64,000 nucleotides of DNA, taken from positions 1 to 64,000 of the forward strand of contig NZ_NRSD01000018.1 of NCBI RefSeq assembly GCF_016583985.1, written 5' to 3'. The notes under the pieces were generated by a model. The model was not told where the DNA came from. It worked only from the letters and a program-made list of their open reading frames with translations, and searched no databases. Positions 24,914 to 33,243 of this stretch are shown here, in pieces; positions within the stretch are counted from its first letter, which is position 1, and every line of letters starts with the position of its first letter. The position numbers were made by a program, and so were the translations under genes. Origin of the DNA: Thiocapsa imhoffii. Lineage in GTDB: Bacteria; Pseudomonadota; Gammaproteobacteria; Chromatiales; Chromatiaceae.

Positions 24914-26272
24914 ATGCGACTTCCACGCATGGGCCTTATCAGTCTGTTTCAACGTCACCGGACTTTCGCGCACGGCATCTATCCTGTTGAACACAAGGAG
25001 ATGACGGCCGACAAGCCGATTCGTCGCCTCGTGTTCGCGCCGGAACTCGTGATTCCGTTGGCGCAACACAAGGGTGCTCCCGCCGTCCCACTGGTGAAGG
25101 TCGGTCAGGAGGTCGTTCGCGGTGAGCCAATCGCATGTGCCGATGGCCATTTTTCGGTGCCCATGCATGCCCCGGCGACCGGTCTGATCCGCGCCATCGC
25201 CTTGGCGCCCACCGCGGACGGCCCCAAAACCCCGGCGATCTACCTCAAGGTTTACCATGCCGCGAGTCAAGCGGTGCTCTATGACCTTGAGCGGGATGTG
25301 GACAGGATGACGGCCGAGGAGGTCATAGCCGCGGTGCAGGATGCGGGACTCGTCGGTCTCGGTGGGGGCGCCTTCCCAAGTCATGTGAAGATGCGCCCGC
25401 CGGCGGGACGCCTGATCGAGACGGTTCTCGTTAATGGTTGCGAGTGCGAGCCCTACTTGACCTGTGATCATCGGATCATGCTCGAGCAGACCGCGGCACT
25501 GATCCGGGGCATCAAGCTCGCGCTGAAGGCAACGGGCGCCAAGCGGGCCATCATCGGCGTCGAGGACAACAAACTCGACGCGCTGGCGCATCTCCGCCAG
25601 CATCTTCCGCCGGATCTGCCAATCAGCGCCCAGGCCGTCAAGACCAAGTACCCGCAGGGCGCGGAGAAGATGCTCATCAAAAGTTTGCTCCGACGCGAGG
25701 TGCCCGCTGGCGGGATCACCGCGGACATCGGGGTCGCCGTGTACAACGTTGGCACACTCGCGCAGATGGGGGAACTGCTGCCACAGGGTCGCGGATTGAT
25801 CGAGCGCGTCGTCACCGTCAGTGGTCCCGCGGTCCTGCAGCCTGGAAATTTTCTCGTGCCGATCGGCACCCCGGTGCGCCATGTGCTCGAACAAGTGGGG
25901 CTGCGAGAGAACCTCGGCGAGGTCATTCTCGGTGGACCCATGATGGGGATGGCGGTGGCCTCACTCGATGTCCCCATCATCAAGTCGGTCTCAGGCATCG
26001 TGGCGCTTGAACACGAGGACCCGGATCTCGCATATCGAAAGGTCTATCCGTGTATCAAGTGCGCTGAATGCGTGAAGGCCTGCCCGGTATCCCTGAATCC
26101 CTCAATGCTGGGTGAACTGGCACTCGCTCGGCAGTATGAACGCATGGCGGCGGAATTCAATCTCGATCAGTGCTTCGAATGTGGATGCTGTGCCTATGTG
26201 TGTCCCTCGAATATTCCACTGACACAGTATTTTCGCATTGCGAAATCGATCAACCGAGACAACCAGAAGTAG
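24914..26272 (+). CDS. rnfC: RnfC, NADH-binding subunit of the Rnf complex
   Basis: 452 aa. It has the biotin/SLBB-like N-terminal part (residues about 40-100), the Gly-rich nucleotide/flavin loop GLVGLGGGAFPSHVKM, and NGCECEPYLTCD. Two 4Fe-4S motifs are near the C-terminus (CIKCAECVKACP; CFECGCCAYVCP). RnfC exchanges electrons with NAD(H) on the cytoplasmic side. ATG 24914 and ATG 24929 are both possible and neither has a strong ribosome binding site. rnfD starts 6 nt after the stop. Confidence 0.93.
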   Translation: MRLPRMGLISLFQRHRTFAHGIYPVEHKEMTADKPIRRLVFAPELVIPLAQHKGAPAVPLVKVGQEVVRGEPIACADGHFSVPMHAPATGLIRAIALAPTADGPKTPAIYLKVYHAASQAVLYDLERDVDRMTAEEVIAAVQDAGLVGLGGGAFPSHVKMRPPAGRLIETVLVNGCECEPYLTCDHRIMLEQTAALIRGIKLALKATGAKRAIIGVEDNKLDALAHLRQHLPPDLPISAQAVKTKYPQGAEKMLIKSLLRREVPAGGITADIGVAVYNVGTLAQMGELLPQGRGLIERVVTVSGPAVLQPGNFLVPIGTPVRHVLEQVGLRENLGEVILGGPMMGMAVASLDVPIIKSVSGIVALEHEDPDLAYRKVYPCIKCAECVKACPVSLNPSMLGELALARQYERMAAEFNLDQCFECGCCAYVCPSNIPLTQYFRIAKSINRDNQK

Positions 26273-26278
26273 ACCGCG

Positions 26279-27328
26279 ATGGCTAAACCGATCGAGATTA
26301 GGACATCGCCTCATTTGAAAAAGGCGATCAGCGTCGACCAGATCATGCGCAATGTGGTCTATGCGCTGCTACCGATCTGCACCTTTGCCGTATATCAATT
26401 CGGGCTGAGCGCGCTCGTGCTGTTGTTGACCACGACGACCGCGGCGATTGCAACCGAGTGGCTCTTCGCCCGCATCAGCCGCCGGGGCAACACCATCTCG
26501 GATTGGTCGGTCGTGATCACGGGGATTTTGCTCGGCTTGACCCTCCCACCCGGCTTTCCGCTCTGGATGGCGGCGGTTGCGGCATTCGTGGGCGTGGCCT
26601 TGGGCAAGGCGTTGTTCGGTGGACTCGGCTACAACGTCATGAATCCCGCACTGGTTGGACGGGCCTTTGTCCAGGCCGCATTTCCAGGAGCCATCACCAC
26701 CTGGACGCCAGCCTTTGCCCCGGGGCGCTTCACCGAGTTCATCCCCTCGACCTTCACCACCCCTTTCATGCAGCCGGTCCCGGTCCAGGACTGGGTCATG
26801 AGTCTCGAACTCGACGGCTGGACCGGGGCCACCCCCTTGGCCATGCAGAAGTTCCAACAGATCGAAGCGCCGATGATGGATCTCTTCACCGGGATGGTTT
26901 TTGGGTCCATGGGTGAGAGTTCGGCGGTCTTGATTCTCCTCTGTGGTCTCTATCTGGCCGTGAGACGCATGCTGGATTGGCGAATTCCAGTCGCGGTCAT
27001 GGCCGGGGCCGCGTTGACCACGCTGCCATTTTGGTTGATGGATGCAACCCTCTATCCCAGCCCCTGGTTTGTCCTTTTTTCCGGAGGCTTGATGCTTGGG
27101 GCCTGGTTCATGGCGAGCGATATGGTCGCCTCTCCGGTCACCGCAACGGGAGCGATCCTCTATGGCCTCTTGATCGGTGTGCTGACCGTGGTGATCCGCA
27201 TCTTCGGAGGCTTGGTGGAAGGGATCATGTACGCCATTCTGCTCGCCAACGCGGCCGGCCCCTTGATCTCGAGTTGGACCCAGCCACGGGTGTATGGCGC
27301 GATCAAGAAAGCACGGGGGGAGGGGTAG
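26279..27328 (+). CDS. rnfD: RnfD, flavin-carrying membrane subunit
   Basis: 349 aa, about ten membrane helices (for example VVYALLPICTFAVYQFGLSA and AAVAAFVGVALGKALF). It contains GYNVMNPALVGRAF and the covalent-FMN site as TGATPLAMQK. The usual RnfD/NqrB residue order is SGATPLA, with FMN on the Thr before PLA; here the first position is Thr instead of Ser. Part of the ion-translocating core. The downstream rnfG start lies 4 nt after the stop. Confidence 0.94.
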   Translation: MAKPIEIRTSPHLKKAISVDQIMRNVVYALLPICTFAVYQFGLSALVLLLTTTTAAIATEWLFARISRRGNTISDWSVVITGILLGLTLPPGFPLWMAAVAAFVGVALGKALFGGLGYNVMNPALVGRAFVQAAFPGAITTWTPAFAPGRFTEFIPSTFTTPFMQPVPVQDWVMSLELDGWTGATPLAMQKFQQIEAPMMDLFTGMVFGSMGESSAVLILLCGLYLAVRRMLDWRIPVAVMAGAALTTLPFWLMDATLYPSPWFVLFSGGLMLGAWFMASDMVASPVTATGAILYGLLIGVLTVVIRIFGGLVEGIMYAILLANAAGPLISSWTQPRVYGAIKKARGEG

Positions 27329-27332
27329 CCAC

Positions 27333-28043
27333 ATGAGTGTCGATGTCGAAACTCACTCGCAACCACAACGGGAGCCTTCCACGCCGCTTCCGGTCACGCC
27401 CAGTTGGGCGATGCTTCGGACGCTCGCCGGAATCGCGACGCTGTCTGGACTGCTGGTGGTGATGGTCTACCAGTTCACCCAGCCGATCATCGCCGAGAAC
27501 GAACGCGTGTTGACCGAACGCGCCGTCTTCGAGGTGCTGCCCGGGGCGTCCTCGAATGTGATCTTCATCCTCGATGAGCATGGCATCAGTCAGGTGGGGG
27601 AGGGACGTTCTGGAGTGCGGATCTTCGCTGGGTATCGCCCCGACGGCAGTTTGCGCGGCATCGCCTTCCCCGCCGCCGCGCGCGGTTACCAAGACGTGAT
27701 CCAATTTCTGTTCGGCTACGATCCCGCGTGCGCGTGCATCATTGGCAGCAAGGTGCTGCGTTCGACCGAAACGCCGGGGCTCGGCGACAAAATCGATAAC
27801 GACCCCCGTTTTCTCGCAAACTTCGATGCCCTCGATGCGCGCCTCGATCCAGACGGCAGGGCGCTGCTCAACCCCATTACGCTCGTCGCGCAGGGGACGA
27901 AGACCGATCCGTGGCAGATCGATGGCATCTCGGGATCCACCATTTCCGCGCAAGCGATGGCGCGCGCGCTCAATGAGGCCGCGCAACGATTCCTGCCGAT
28001 CATCCAGCGCGAGCAAGCGACCCTCACCCAACCAACGCCCTGA
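27333..28043 (+). CDS. rnfG: RnfG, covalent-FMN periplasmic subunit
   Basis: 236 aa. One membrane anchor (LAGIATLSGLLVVMVYQF) is followed by a periplasmic FMN-binding domain with the attachment motif DGISGSTISA, in which Thr carries the flavin. The LRGIAFPAAARGYQD and STETPGLGDKI segments match the family. ATG 27333 is preceded by the very purine-rich GGGGGGAGGGG. The frame is open upstream into rnfD, but that part is not RnfG-like. Confidence 0.93.
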   Translation: MSVDVETHSQPQREPSTPLPVTPSWAMLRTLAGIATLSGLLVVMVYQFTQPIIAENERVLTERAVFEVLPGASSNVIFILDEHGISQVGEGRSGVRIFAGYRPDGSLRGIAFPAAARGYQDVIQFLFGYDPACACIIGSKVLRSTETPGLGDKIDNDPRFLANFDALDARLDPDGRALLNPITLVAQGTKTDPWQIDGISGSTISAQAMARALNEAAQRFLPIIQREQATLTQPTP

Positions 28044-28088
28044 GGTCGCGCGCCTCATCGTCTGGGATTCGTCAAGCGAGAGACATCA

Positions 28089-28751
28089 ATGTCCAATTTG
28101 CCAAATCGGATCGAATCGCTGAGTCCGGATACCTTCATCCGTGGACTCTGGAGAGAAAACCCCGTCTTCGTCATGTTGCTGGGCATGTGCCCGGTGCTCG
28201 CGGTCACCAACACCACGATCAACGCCATTGCGATGGGTTTAGCCACCACCTTTGTATTGGTTTGTTCCAGTATTCTGATCTCGTTGTTGCGTGATTGGAT
28301 TCCAAAACAGGTGCGGATCGCGAGCTTCATCGTGATCATTGCGACCTTCGTCACCATCGTCGATTATGGTATCCAAGCCATCAGTTTGGAGCTTTATGCC
28401 GCACTTGGCGCCTTCATTCAATTGATCGTTGCCAACTGCGTCATTCTAGGCCGCGCCGAGGCCTTTGCCTCGAAGCAACGTTTGCACACGACCTTGGTCG
28501 ACAGCCTTGGCATGGGGGCGGGTTTCACGCTTGCACTGCTCTCGCTGGGGACGGTGCGCGAGATCCTGGGCAGCGGAACCTTGCTGGGCATCCCCTTATT
28601 TGGTGACAACTTCCAGCCTTGGGTCGTCATGATTCTGCCACCGGGCGGTTTTTTCGTGCTAGGTGCTTGGTTGCTGCTCTTCAACTGGATCCGACTGCGC
28701 AAGGAGCAACAGTCCATCGAACGTTCGGGAGTCGCTGCCAATGCAAACTGA
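28089..28751 (+). CDS. rnfE: RnfE membrane subunit
   Basis: 220 aa with six helices. The two conserved cysteines that help hold the membrane-embedded iron centre shared with RnfA are in GMCPVLAVTN and VANCVILGRAEAF. The C-terminal tail is short. Its last codons overlap the rnfA start by 11 nt, consistent with coupled production of the two related subunits. Confidence 0.94.
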   Translation: MSNLPNRIESLSPDTFIRGLWRENPVFVMLLGMCPVLAVTNTTINAIAMGLATTFVLVCSSILISLLRDWIPKQVRIASFIVIIATFVTIVDYGIQAISLELYAALGAFIQLIVANCVILGRAEAFASKQRLHTTLVDSLGMGAGFTLALLSLGTVREILGSGTLLGIPLFGDNFQPWVVMILPPGGFFVLGAWLLLFNWIRLRKEQQSIERSGVAANAN

Positions 28752-29331
28752 AGCGCTTCATAGCATCTTCCTGAATGCCGCCATCGTGAACAACTTCGTG
28801 TTGGCGTTGTTCCTCGGGATCTGTCCGTTCTTGGGTGTCTCGGCAAAAAAAGAGACCGCCTGGAACATGGGCTTGGCCGTGATCTTTGTCATGCTCGTCA
28901 GCTCCATGAGCGCTTATGCGATCAATTGGCTGCTGACAGAGCTGGATCTGCTCTTCCTTCGACTCATCTGCTACATCGCGATCATCGCTTCGGCGGTGCA
29001 GTTGGTGGAGATGTTCGTCAAACGCTTCAGCCCGAGCCTGTTCCGGTCGCTGGGGATCTTCCTCCCGCTGATCACAACCAACTGCGCGATCCTTGGTCTT
29101 GCGCTGTTTCAGACCGCGAAGGAATACAACTTCATTCAAAGCCTGGTCTATGCCACCGGGGCTGGTGTCGGCTTCTTATTGGCACTCATGTTGATGGCCG
29201 GTTTACGTGAAAAGCTCGCGCTCGCCCGCGTTCCAAGTGTGAGCCAGGGCGCGGCATTAAGCCTGATGCTGGCTGGGTTACTCTCCCTCGCGTTCATGGG
29301 CTTTGCTGGCATCGGAGGTTCCATTGGCTAG
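28741..29331 (+). CDS. rnfA: RnfA membrane subunit
   Basis: 196 aa, six helices, inverted-topology partner of RnfE. Signature segments are FLGICPFLGVSAKKETAWNMG and ITTNCAILGLALF, each with the cysteine that contributes to the shared iron-sulfur centre. ATG 28741 lies inside the end of rnfE. The stop codon overlaps the start of a 55-aa Cys-containing membrane protein. Confidence 0.95.
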   Translation: MQTEALHSIFLNAAIVNNFVLALFLGICPFLGVSAKKETAWNMGLAVIFVMLVSSMSAYAINWLLTELDLLFLRLICYIAIIASAVQLVEMFVKRFSPSLFRSLGIFLPLITTNCAILGLALFQTAKEYNFIQSLVYATGAGVGFLLALMLMAGLREKLALARVPSVSQGAALSLMLAGLLSLAFMGFAGIGGSIG

Positions 29332-29491
29332 GCTGATCATGGCCCCACTGGTGATTTTTCTGGTCTTGATCCTCTGGGTCTGGGTCCAGCGATACTACGC
29401 CGGCTTCGCGCGCCGTCATCCGCAGCGCGGTCCCTATCGTCGCGAGGGGGGAGGGTGCTCCTGCGGAGCGGGCCACTGTGATCGCTCATGA
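29324..29491 (+). CDS. 55-aa single-helix membrane protein with CSCGAGHC tail
   Basis: Starts at TTG 29324, with GGAGG 5 nt upstream and the start codon overlapping the rnfA stop (TTGGCTAG). The product has one helix (LIMAPLVIFLVLILWVWVQ), a basic loop rich in Arg/Tyr, and ends GGGCSCGAGHCDRS. In Na+-NQR, the small membrane protein NqrM, also one helix plus a Cys-rich tail, is needed to insert iron into the NqrD/NqrE centre, which corresponds to RnfA/RnfE. By layout and position this protein may do the same for Rnf; sequence identity to NqrM is not evident. Too small to assign firmly. Confidence 0.7.
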   Translation: MARLIMAPLVIFLVLILWVWVQRYYAGFARRHPQRGPYRREGGGCSCGAGHCDRS

Positions 29492-29639
29492 GGCGTGCCC
29501 GGGGACCTGACTCGGACGAGTGCCGTAAAACCCGGTTTGGATTCTCCTGACCCCCGATCATGTGCTGGGATCGGGTTCGCAATTCAACGCGTGTTGGCCT
29601 GCCCAATCCAGGCCATTGCTACCAAGGAGCACGACGACA

Positions 29640-30500
29640 ATGCCTGAAACCATGGCCGATCTGGGTCCGACCACCCAGGCCTTCATCAAAACGTCTCGAC
29701 GCATCACTCCCGAGCATGCGGAAGAGGTCCGACATCTTACCGTGCAGGTGGTCGACCCTGCGTTTCAATTTATCGAAGGTCAAAGCATTGGCGTCGTGGT
29801 CCCAGGTCCACACCCCTTCGGGAATGCATACCATGTCCGTCGCTATTCCATCGCGAACGCCCGCAATATCCCGCTTGCGACCGGCGTCGAGATTGATCTG
29901 CTGGTCCGGCGCTGTTTCTACATCGACGAGGTCAGTGGCGAACGCTACCCTGGCATTGCGTCAAACTATCTCTGCGATGCCAATCCTGGCGATGCGCTGA
30001 CGATCAGCGGTCCGTATCTCAGTCCCTTCAAAATGCCGCTCGATCCGAGCGCGAATCTGCTGATGATTGGAACCGGGACGGGCATTGCACCCTTCCGTGC
30101 GTTCGCCCAACTCATCTATGAGCGCCGTGGTGACTGGAACGGACAGGTTCGGCTCTTCTACGGTGGGCGCAGCGGTCTCGATCTGATGTATACGAACGAT
30201 GAGACAACCGATCTAGCAAATTACTATGATGAGAAGACCTTCAAGGCCTTCCGAGCGCTCGGCACGCGTCCACTCATGACCTCTTCGCAAGCATTGGAAC
30301 AGGGGCTCGAGGGTCATGCCGAGGAAGCGCTGCGCCTCATCAAGGACGTCAACACCTACGTGTTCCTCTCGGGACTGGACAAGATAGCGCAGGTCTTCGA
30401 TCGGGTCATGGCGAAGCAGGTCGGTTCCGTGGATGCCTGGACGGAGATCAAGCAACGGATGATCGAAGACGGACGTTGGTCCGAACTCATCTACGGCTGA
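29640..30500 (+). CDS. Ferredoxin-NADP+ reductase (plant-type FNR)
   Basis: 286-aa FAD enzyme that exchanges electrons between ferredoxin and NADP(H). It has an FAD-binding barrel with RRYSIAN and a YLCDANPGD loop, the NADP-binding GTGTGIAPFRAF, and the family C-terminus YVFLSGLDKIAQVFD plus a terminal aromatic (ELIYG). ATG 29640 has AAGGAG 10 nt upstream. It lies 148 nt after the rnf genes on the same strand, suggesting a joined redox unit that connects the pyruvate/ferredoxin/Rnf system with the NADPH pool. Confidence 0.9.
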   Translation: MPETMADLGPTTQAFIKTSRRITPEHAEEVRHLTVQVVDPAFQFIEGQSIGVVVPGPHPFGNAYHVRRYSIANARNIPLATGVEIDLLVRRCFYIDEVSGERYPGIASNYLCDANPGDALTISGPYLSPFKMPLDPSANLLMIGTGTGIAPFRAFAQLIYERRGDWNGQVRLFYGGRSGLDLMYTNDETTDLANYYDEKTFKAFRALGTRPLMTSSQALEQGLEGHAEEALRLIKDVNTYVFLSGLDKIAQVFDRVMAKQVGSVDAWTEIKQRMIEDGRWSELIYG

Positions 30501-30598
30501 TACACCAGCGGAGCGAGCAGGGGCCTGATATTTCTGTGACCGCACGTTCATGGCGTCCGGGGCGGGCACTCAAGTTCGCTCCGCCCGGGCGACTCGAA

Positions 30599-31207
30599 TC
30601 AGGGTTTATGCACCTGGCGTGCGGATCCCTCGCTCCGCTTGCGGGATGTGCCCGGCAGATCCAGTGTGACCTTGATGGCTTGCGGGATGGGTTGCGGTGC
30701 CGGGCCTTCGGCCCGCGTCGCAATCCACAGGGCGACCAAACCGAGAATAACGGCGACACTGATGGCGAGCATCGGGGCAGGGCTTGCCAGCCCATACCAG
30801 ACCGACCAGCTCACCGCCATGCTGCCAATGGCAGCGGTCTTGCCGGTTCGACAGATCTCTCCGCGTTCCAGGAACCCCCGAATCGAGGCCCCGAAGCGTG
30901 GGTGTTCGACCAGAAATCGCACCCGTTTCGGAGCACTGCGCAACCACAGCCAGGTGGCGCAGATCCAAAAAACGGTTGTGGGCATTAAGGGCAGGACCAT
31001 CCCCACGAACCCAAGTCCGAAACAGAGCCAAGCCAGCAGGTTATACAGGTGACGACGGCGCGGACTGATGGGTGTGGGAGGTGACTGCAGCGGCGAGCGG
31101 GTGCCTGGTTGCATGGGAGGATGCTCCGTCATGGGGTCACTGACAGTGAGCGACTGAAGCGGCGTGCCAGCGGGCAGTGCCGGCTGAGCAGCCTGACGCA
31201 ACCACAT
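30599..31207 (-). CDS. DUF454 (YbaN-type) inner-membrane protein
   Basis: About 202 aa from ATG 31207, which has GAGGTGAG 5-6 nt upstream. A Pro/Gln-rich N-terminal part precedes the DUF454 domain: LLAWLCFGLGFVGMVLPLMP, then TVFWICATWLWLRSAP, HPRFGASIRGFLERGEICRTGK and two more helices. That matches the YbaN family, whose function is unknown. ATG 31132 would be a shorter alternative but lacks a ribosome binding site. Convergent with the FNR gene. Confidence 0.8.
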   Translation of the reverse strand: MWLRQAAQPALPAGTPLQSLTVSDPMTEHPPMQPGTRSPLQSPPTPISPRRRHLYNLLAWLCFGLGFVGMVLPLMPTTVFWICATWLWLRSAPKRVRFLVEHPRFGASIRGFLERGEICRTGKTAAIGSMAVSWSVWYGLASPAPMLAISVAVILGLVALWIATRAEGPAPQPIPQAIKVTLDLPGTSRKRSEGSARQVHKP

Positions 31208-31347
31208 GACTCGCTCACCTCGACCGCACGCCAGATCGTCGAGAGGACTCTCGGGGAGACCAATTCGGTGTAGTATAGCCCGAGATTGCGCCATCCAGCC
31301 TCCCGCATCTGGGTGCGTGCGCCGCCTCGGTCCGCAATCCCTTCCTC

Positions 31348-31794
31348 CTATCGGTCAGCTCGCGGTGATGGTGTCGCCGCCGGCATGATCCCACGCGATG
31401 ACAGCCACTGTGTGTCGAGCTCCCAATCCACGGCCTGCACCTCGGGGAGCGCGAGAATCAAGCCCTGGGCACGCTGTTGATGATCGATCAGATCTTGCTG
31501 TGCGGCGAGAACCGCAGGATCATTGTCGGCCTTGTTGCCCAAGCTGGGATCGAGAATCGCGAGGAAGCGATAAGCGGGAACGTCAAACGAACGCGGTGTC
31601 GAGAGGGTGGCAACCCCCTGATCGAAGGCGACGACACGAAACCGATAGGGGTAGCTCGCCAGCTTCTGGTCCGTCTCCAGGACGGCATCGAGCTCCCAGA
31701 CATCGGGTTGCCACATGGATTTGATCCAAAATGCCACGGCAACCAGTGCCAGCACGCCGATCGCGATACTATAGATACGGGTGAAACGATCCAT
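31348..31794 (-). CDS. Membrane-anchored unknown protein
   Basis: 148 aa from ATG 31794. One N-terminal helix (IYSIAIGVLALVAVAFWI) is followed by a soluble domain with YRFRVVAFDQGVATLSTPRS and a Pro-rich end. The layout is a short anchor with a periplasmic domain. I do not recognise a family. It is transcribed away from the adenylate cyclase gene, whose start is 108 nt away. The frame is open to 31890 but the extra part is not protein-like. Confidence 0.6.
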   Translation of the reverse strand: MDRFTRIYSIAIGVLALVAVAFWIKSMWQPDVWELDAVLETDQKLASYPYRFRVVAFDQGVATLSTPRSFDVPAYRFLAILDPSLGNKADNDPAVLAAQQDLIDHQQRAQGLILALPEVQAVDWELDTQWLSSRGIMPAATPSPRADR

Positions 31795-31902
31795 GCGGAT
31801 GTTGAGCTCCTGAAGTCGGATGGAAGAGATGAGCGCGCTCGCCAAGACGTCACGACGAGCCCAGCGGTGTGAACAGGGTGAACTCATCACCGCTCAAAAC
31901 CC

Positions 31903-33081
31903 ATGAAAAAAGTCAATCATAGATCAACTCGTGCCCATGTCGATGCGACCCCACGGATACCATCCTCCGGTCCCTTGTCTCGTGTGTCCATCCCCTTCAT
32001 GAAGCACCGTGATCGCGAGACGTTGATCGTGGAACTCGCGAGACTGGTCGAGGGCGTCGATCGCTCAGCATCATCCCAGCAACGCACCCAGCACCTGGCT
32101 GAACAGATTCATCCGCTGCTCGATCATTTCCTGCTGGAATCCCAGCCGATCGAAGAGCGTGATGCCAGCATCCTGATCGCCGACATTCGCGGTTTCACCG
32201 CCTTGGCCGATTCGGAATCGCCGGCCACCATCGCACGACTCCTGCATCGTTTCTTCAACCGCATGGTGTTCTGCGTGCAGGCCCACGGCGGGATCATCGA
32301 TAAGTTCATGGGTGACGCCGTGATGGCGCTTTTCGGCGTGCCGGACGCGCGTGATGACCATCTCTTGAGTGCGCTCGCGTGCGCGGTGGAAATGCAGCAC
32401 GCGATGCTCGATCTCAATCGAGCGAGTCAAACGATGGGGGACCCCGCGATCTTTGCTGGAATCGCAGTCAACAATGGACCCATGTTGGTTGGGAGCTTCG
32501 GATCAACCCTCTACAGCGAATACACTGCGATCGGCGACACGGTGAACATGACGGCACGCATGCAGGGCTTCAGTTTGCGCGGTCAAATCATGATCAATCA
32601 GGCGAGTTATCTGCAAGTTCGTGAGCAGGTTGACGTTGGGGAACCGAACCGGGTGCTCCTGAAAGGGAAGCGACAAGAGATCACGCTGTACGAGTTGATC
32701 GGCATGCGCAAACCCACGGCGAACATCGTCCCGCGTGTCGAGATCCGGCGCTCGCCACGTGTGCAGGTCGATTGCGCCGTGTCGGTTCGCCAACTCGCTC
32801 CCGCACACCAAGTCGCACAGCCGATCAAGGGGCATGTCAAGGATCTGGGATACATGGGATTGAGCGCGGATCTCTCATCTCCGCTCGAGCCCGGCCAGGA
32901 TGTCTGGCTTGGTCTCGGCCTTGATGCAAGCCCCGAACCGACCCTTGACATCACCGCACGGATCCTACGCTGCCGTCCCTGCGAGGAGGGTTATCGGGTG
33001 AGCCTCCAATTTTCGCGCATCGATAGCGCTGAACATCGCCTCATCAAGCAATATGTCGATCAAGTGATTTGGGGACGCTAG
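31903..33081 (+). CDS. Class III adenylate/guanylate cyclase fused to a PilZ domain
   Basis: 392 aa. A helical N-terminal part (1-85) leads to a class III cyclase domain (about 86-265) with both metal aspartates (ILIADIRGF, D94; FMGDAVMALFG, D138), the dimer-loop region and TAIGDTVNMTARMQ. A C-terminal PilZ domain (about 280-390) begins with RRSPR (R282-R286, the RxxxR c-di-GMP motif). The second PilZ motif, normally (D/N)xSxxG, reads DLGYMG at 314-319, with Gly in place of Ser. The protein could let c-di-GMP tune cAMP (or cGMP) production, if the altered motif still binds. No membrane segment is seen. The start is uncertain (no strong ribosome binding site). Confidence 0.88.
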   Translation: MKKVNHRSTRAHVDATPRIPSSGPLSRVSIPFMKHRDRETLIVELARLVEGVDRSASSQQRTQHLAEQIHPLLDHFLLESQPIEERDASILIADIRGFTALADSESPATIARLLHRFFNRMVFCVQAHGGIIDKFMGDAVMALFGVPDARDDHLLSALACAVEMQHAMLDLNRASQTMGDPAIFAGIAVNNGPMLVGSFGSTLYSEYTAIGDTVNMTARMQGFSLRGQIMINQASYLQVREQVDVGEPNRVLLKGKRQEITLYELIGMRKPTANIVPRVEIRRSPRVQVDCAVSVRQLAPAHQVAQPIKGHVKDLGYMGLSADLSSPLEPGQDVWLGLGLDASPEPTLDITARILRCRPCEEGYRVSLQFSRIDSAEHRLIKQYVDQVIWGR

Positions 33082-33243
33082 CGCGTCTCGGGTCAGGGTG
33101 GAGAGGTCCGGTAACATCCTGATTCCTTGACTTGACATAATATACATTCTACGAAATAAAGGCGAGGGTGGAGATGGTCAAGCTGGACTGATCTGACGTC
33201 GCCCCAGCCGCTCCGGGCGACGCATCAGTCTGGACCAATCAGC

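Noticed and set aside
33124..33170. TTGACTTGACATAATATACATT as a promoter
   Set aside because: -35-like and -10-like elements are only about 8 nt apart, no correctly spaced pair exists, and no plus-strand gene follows.
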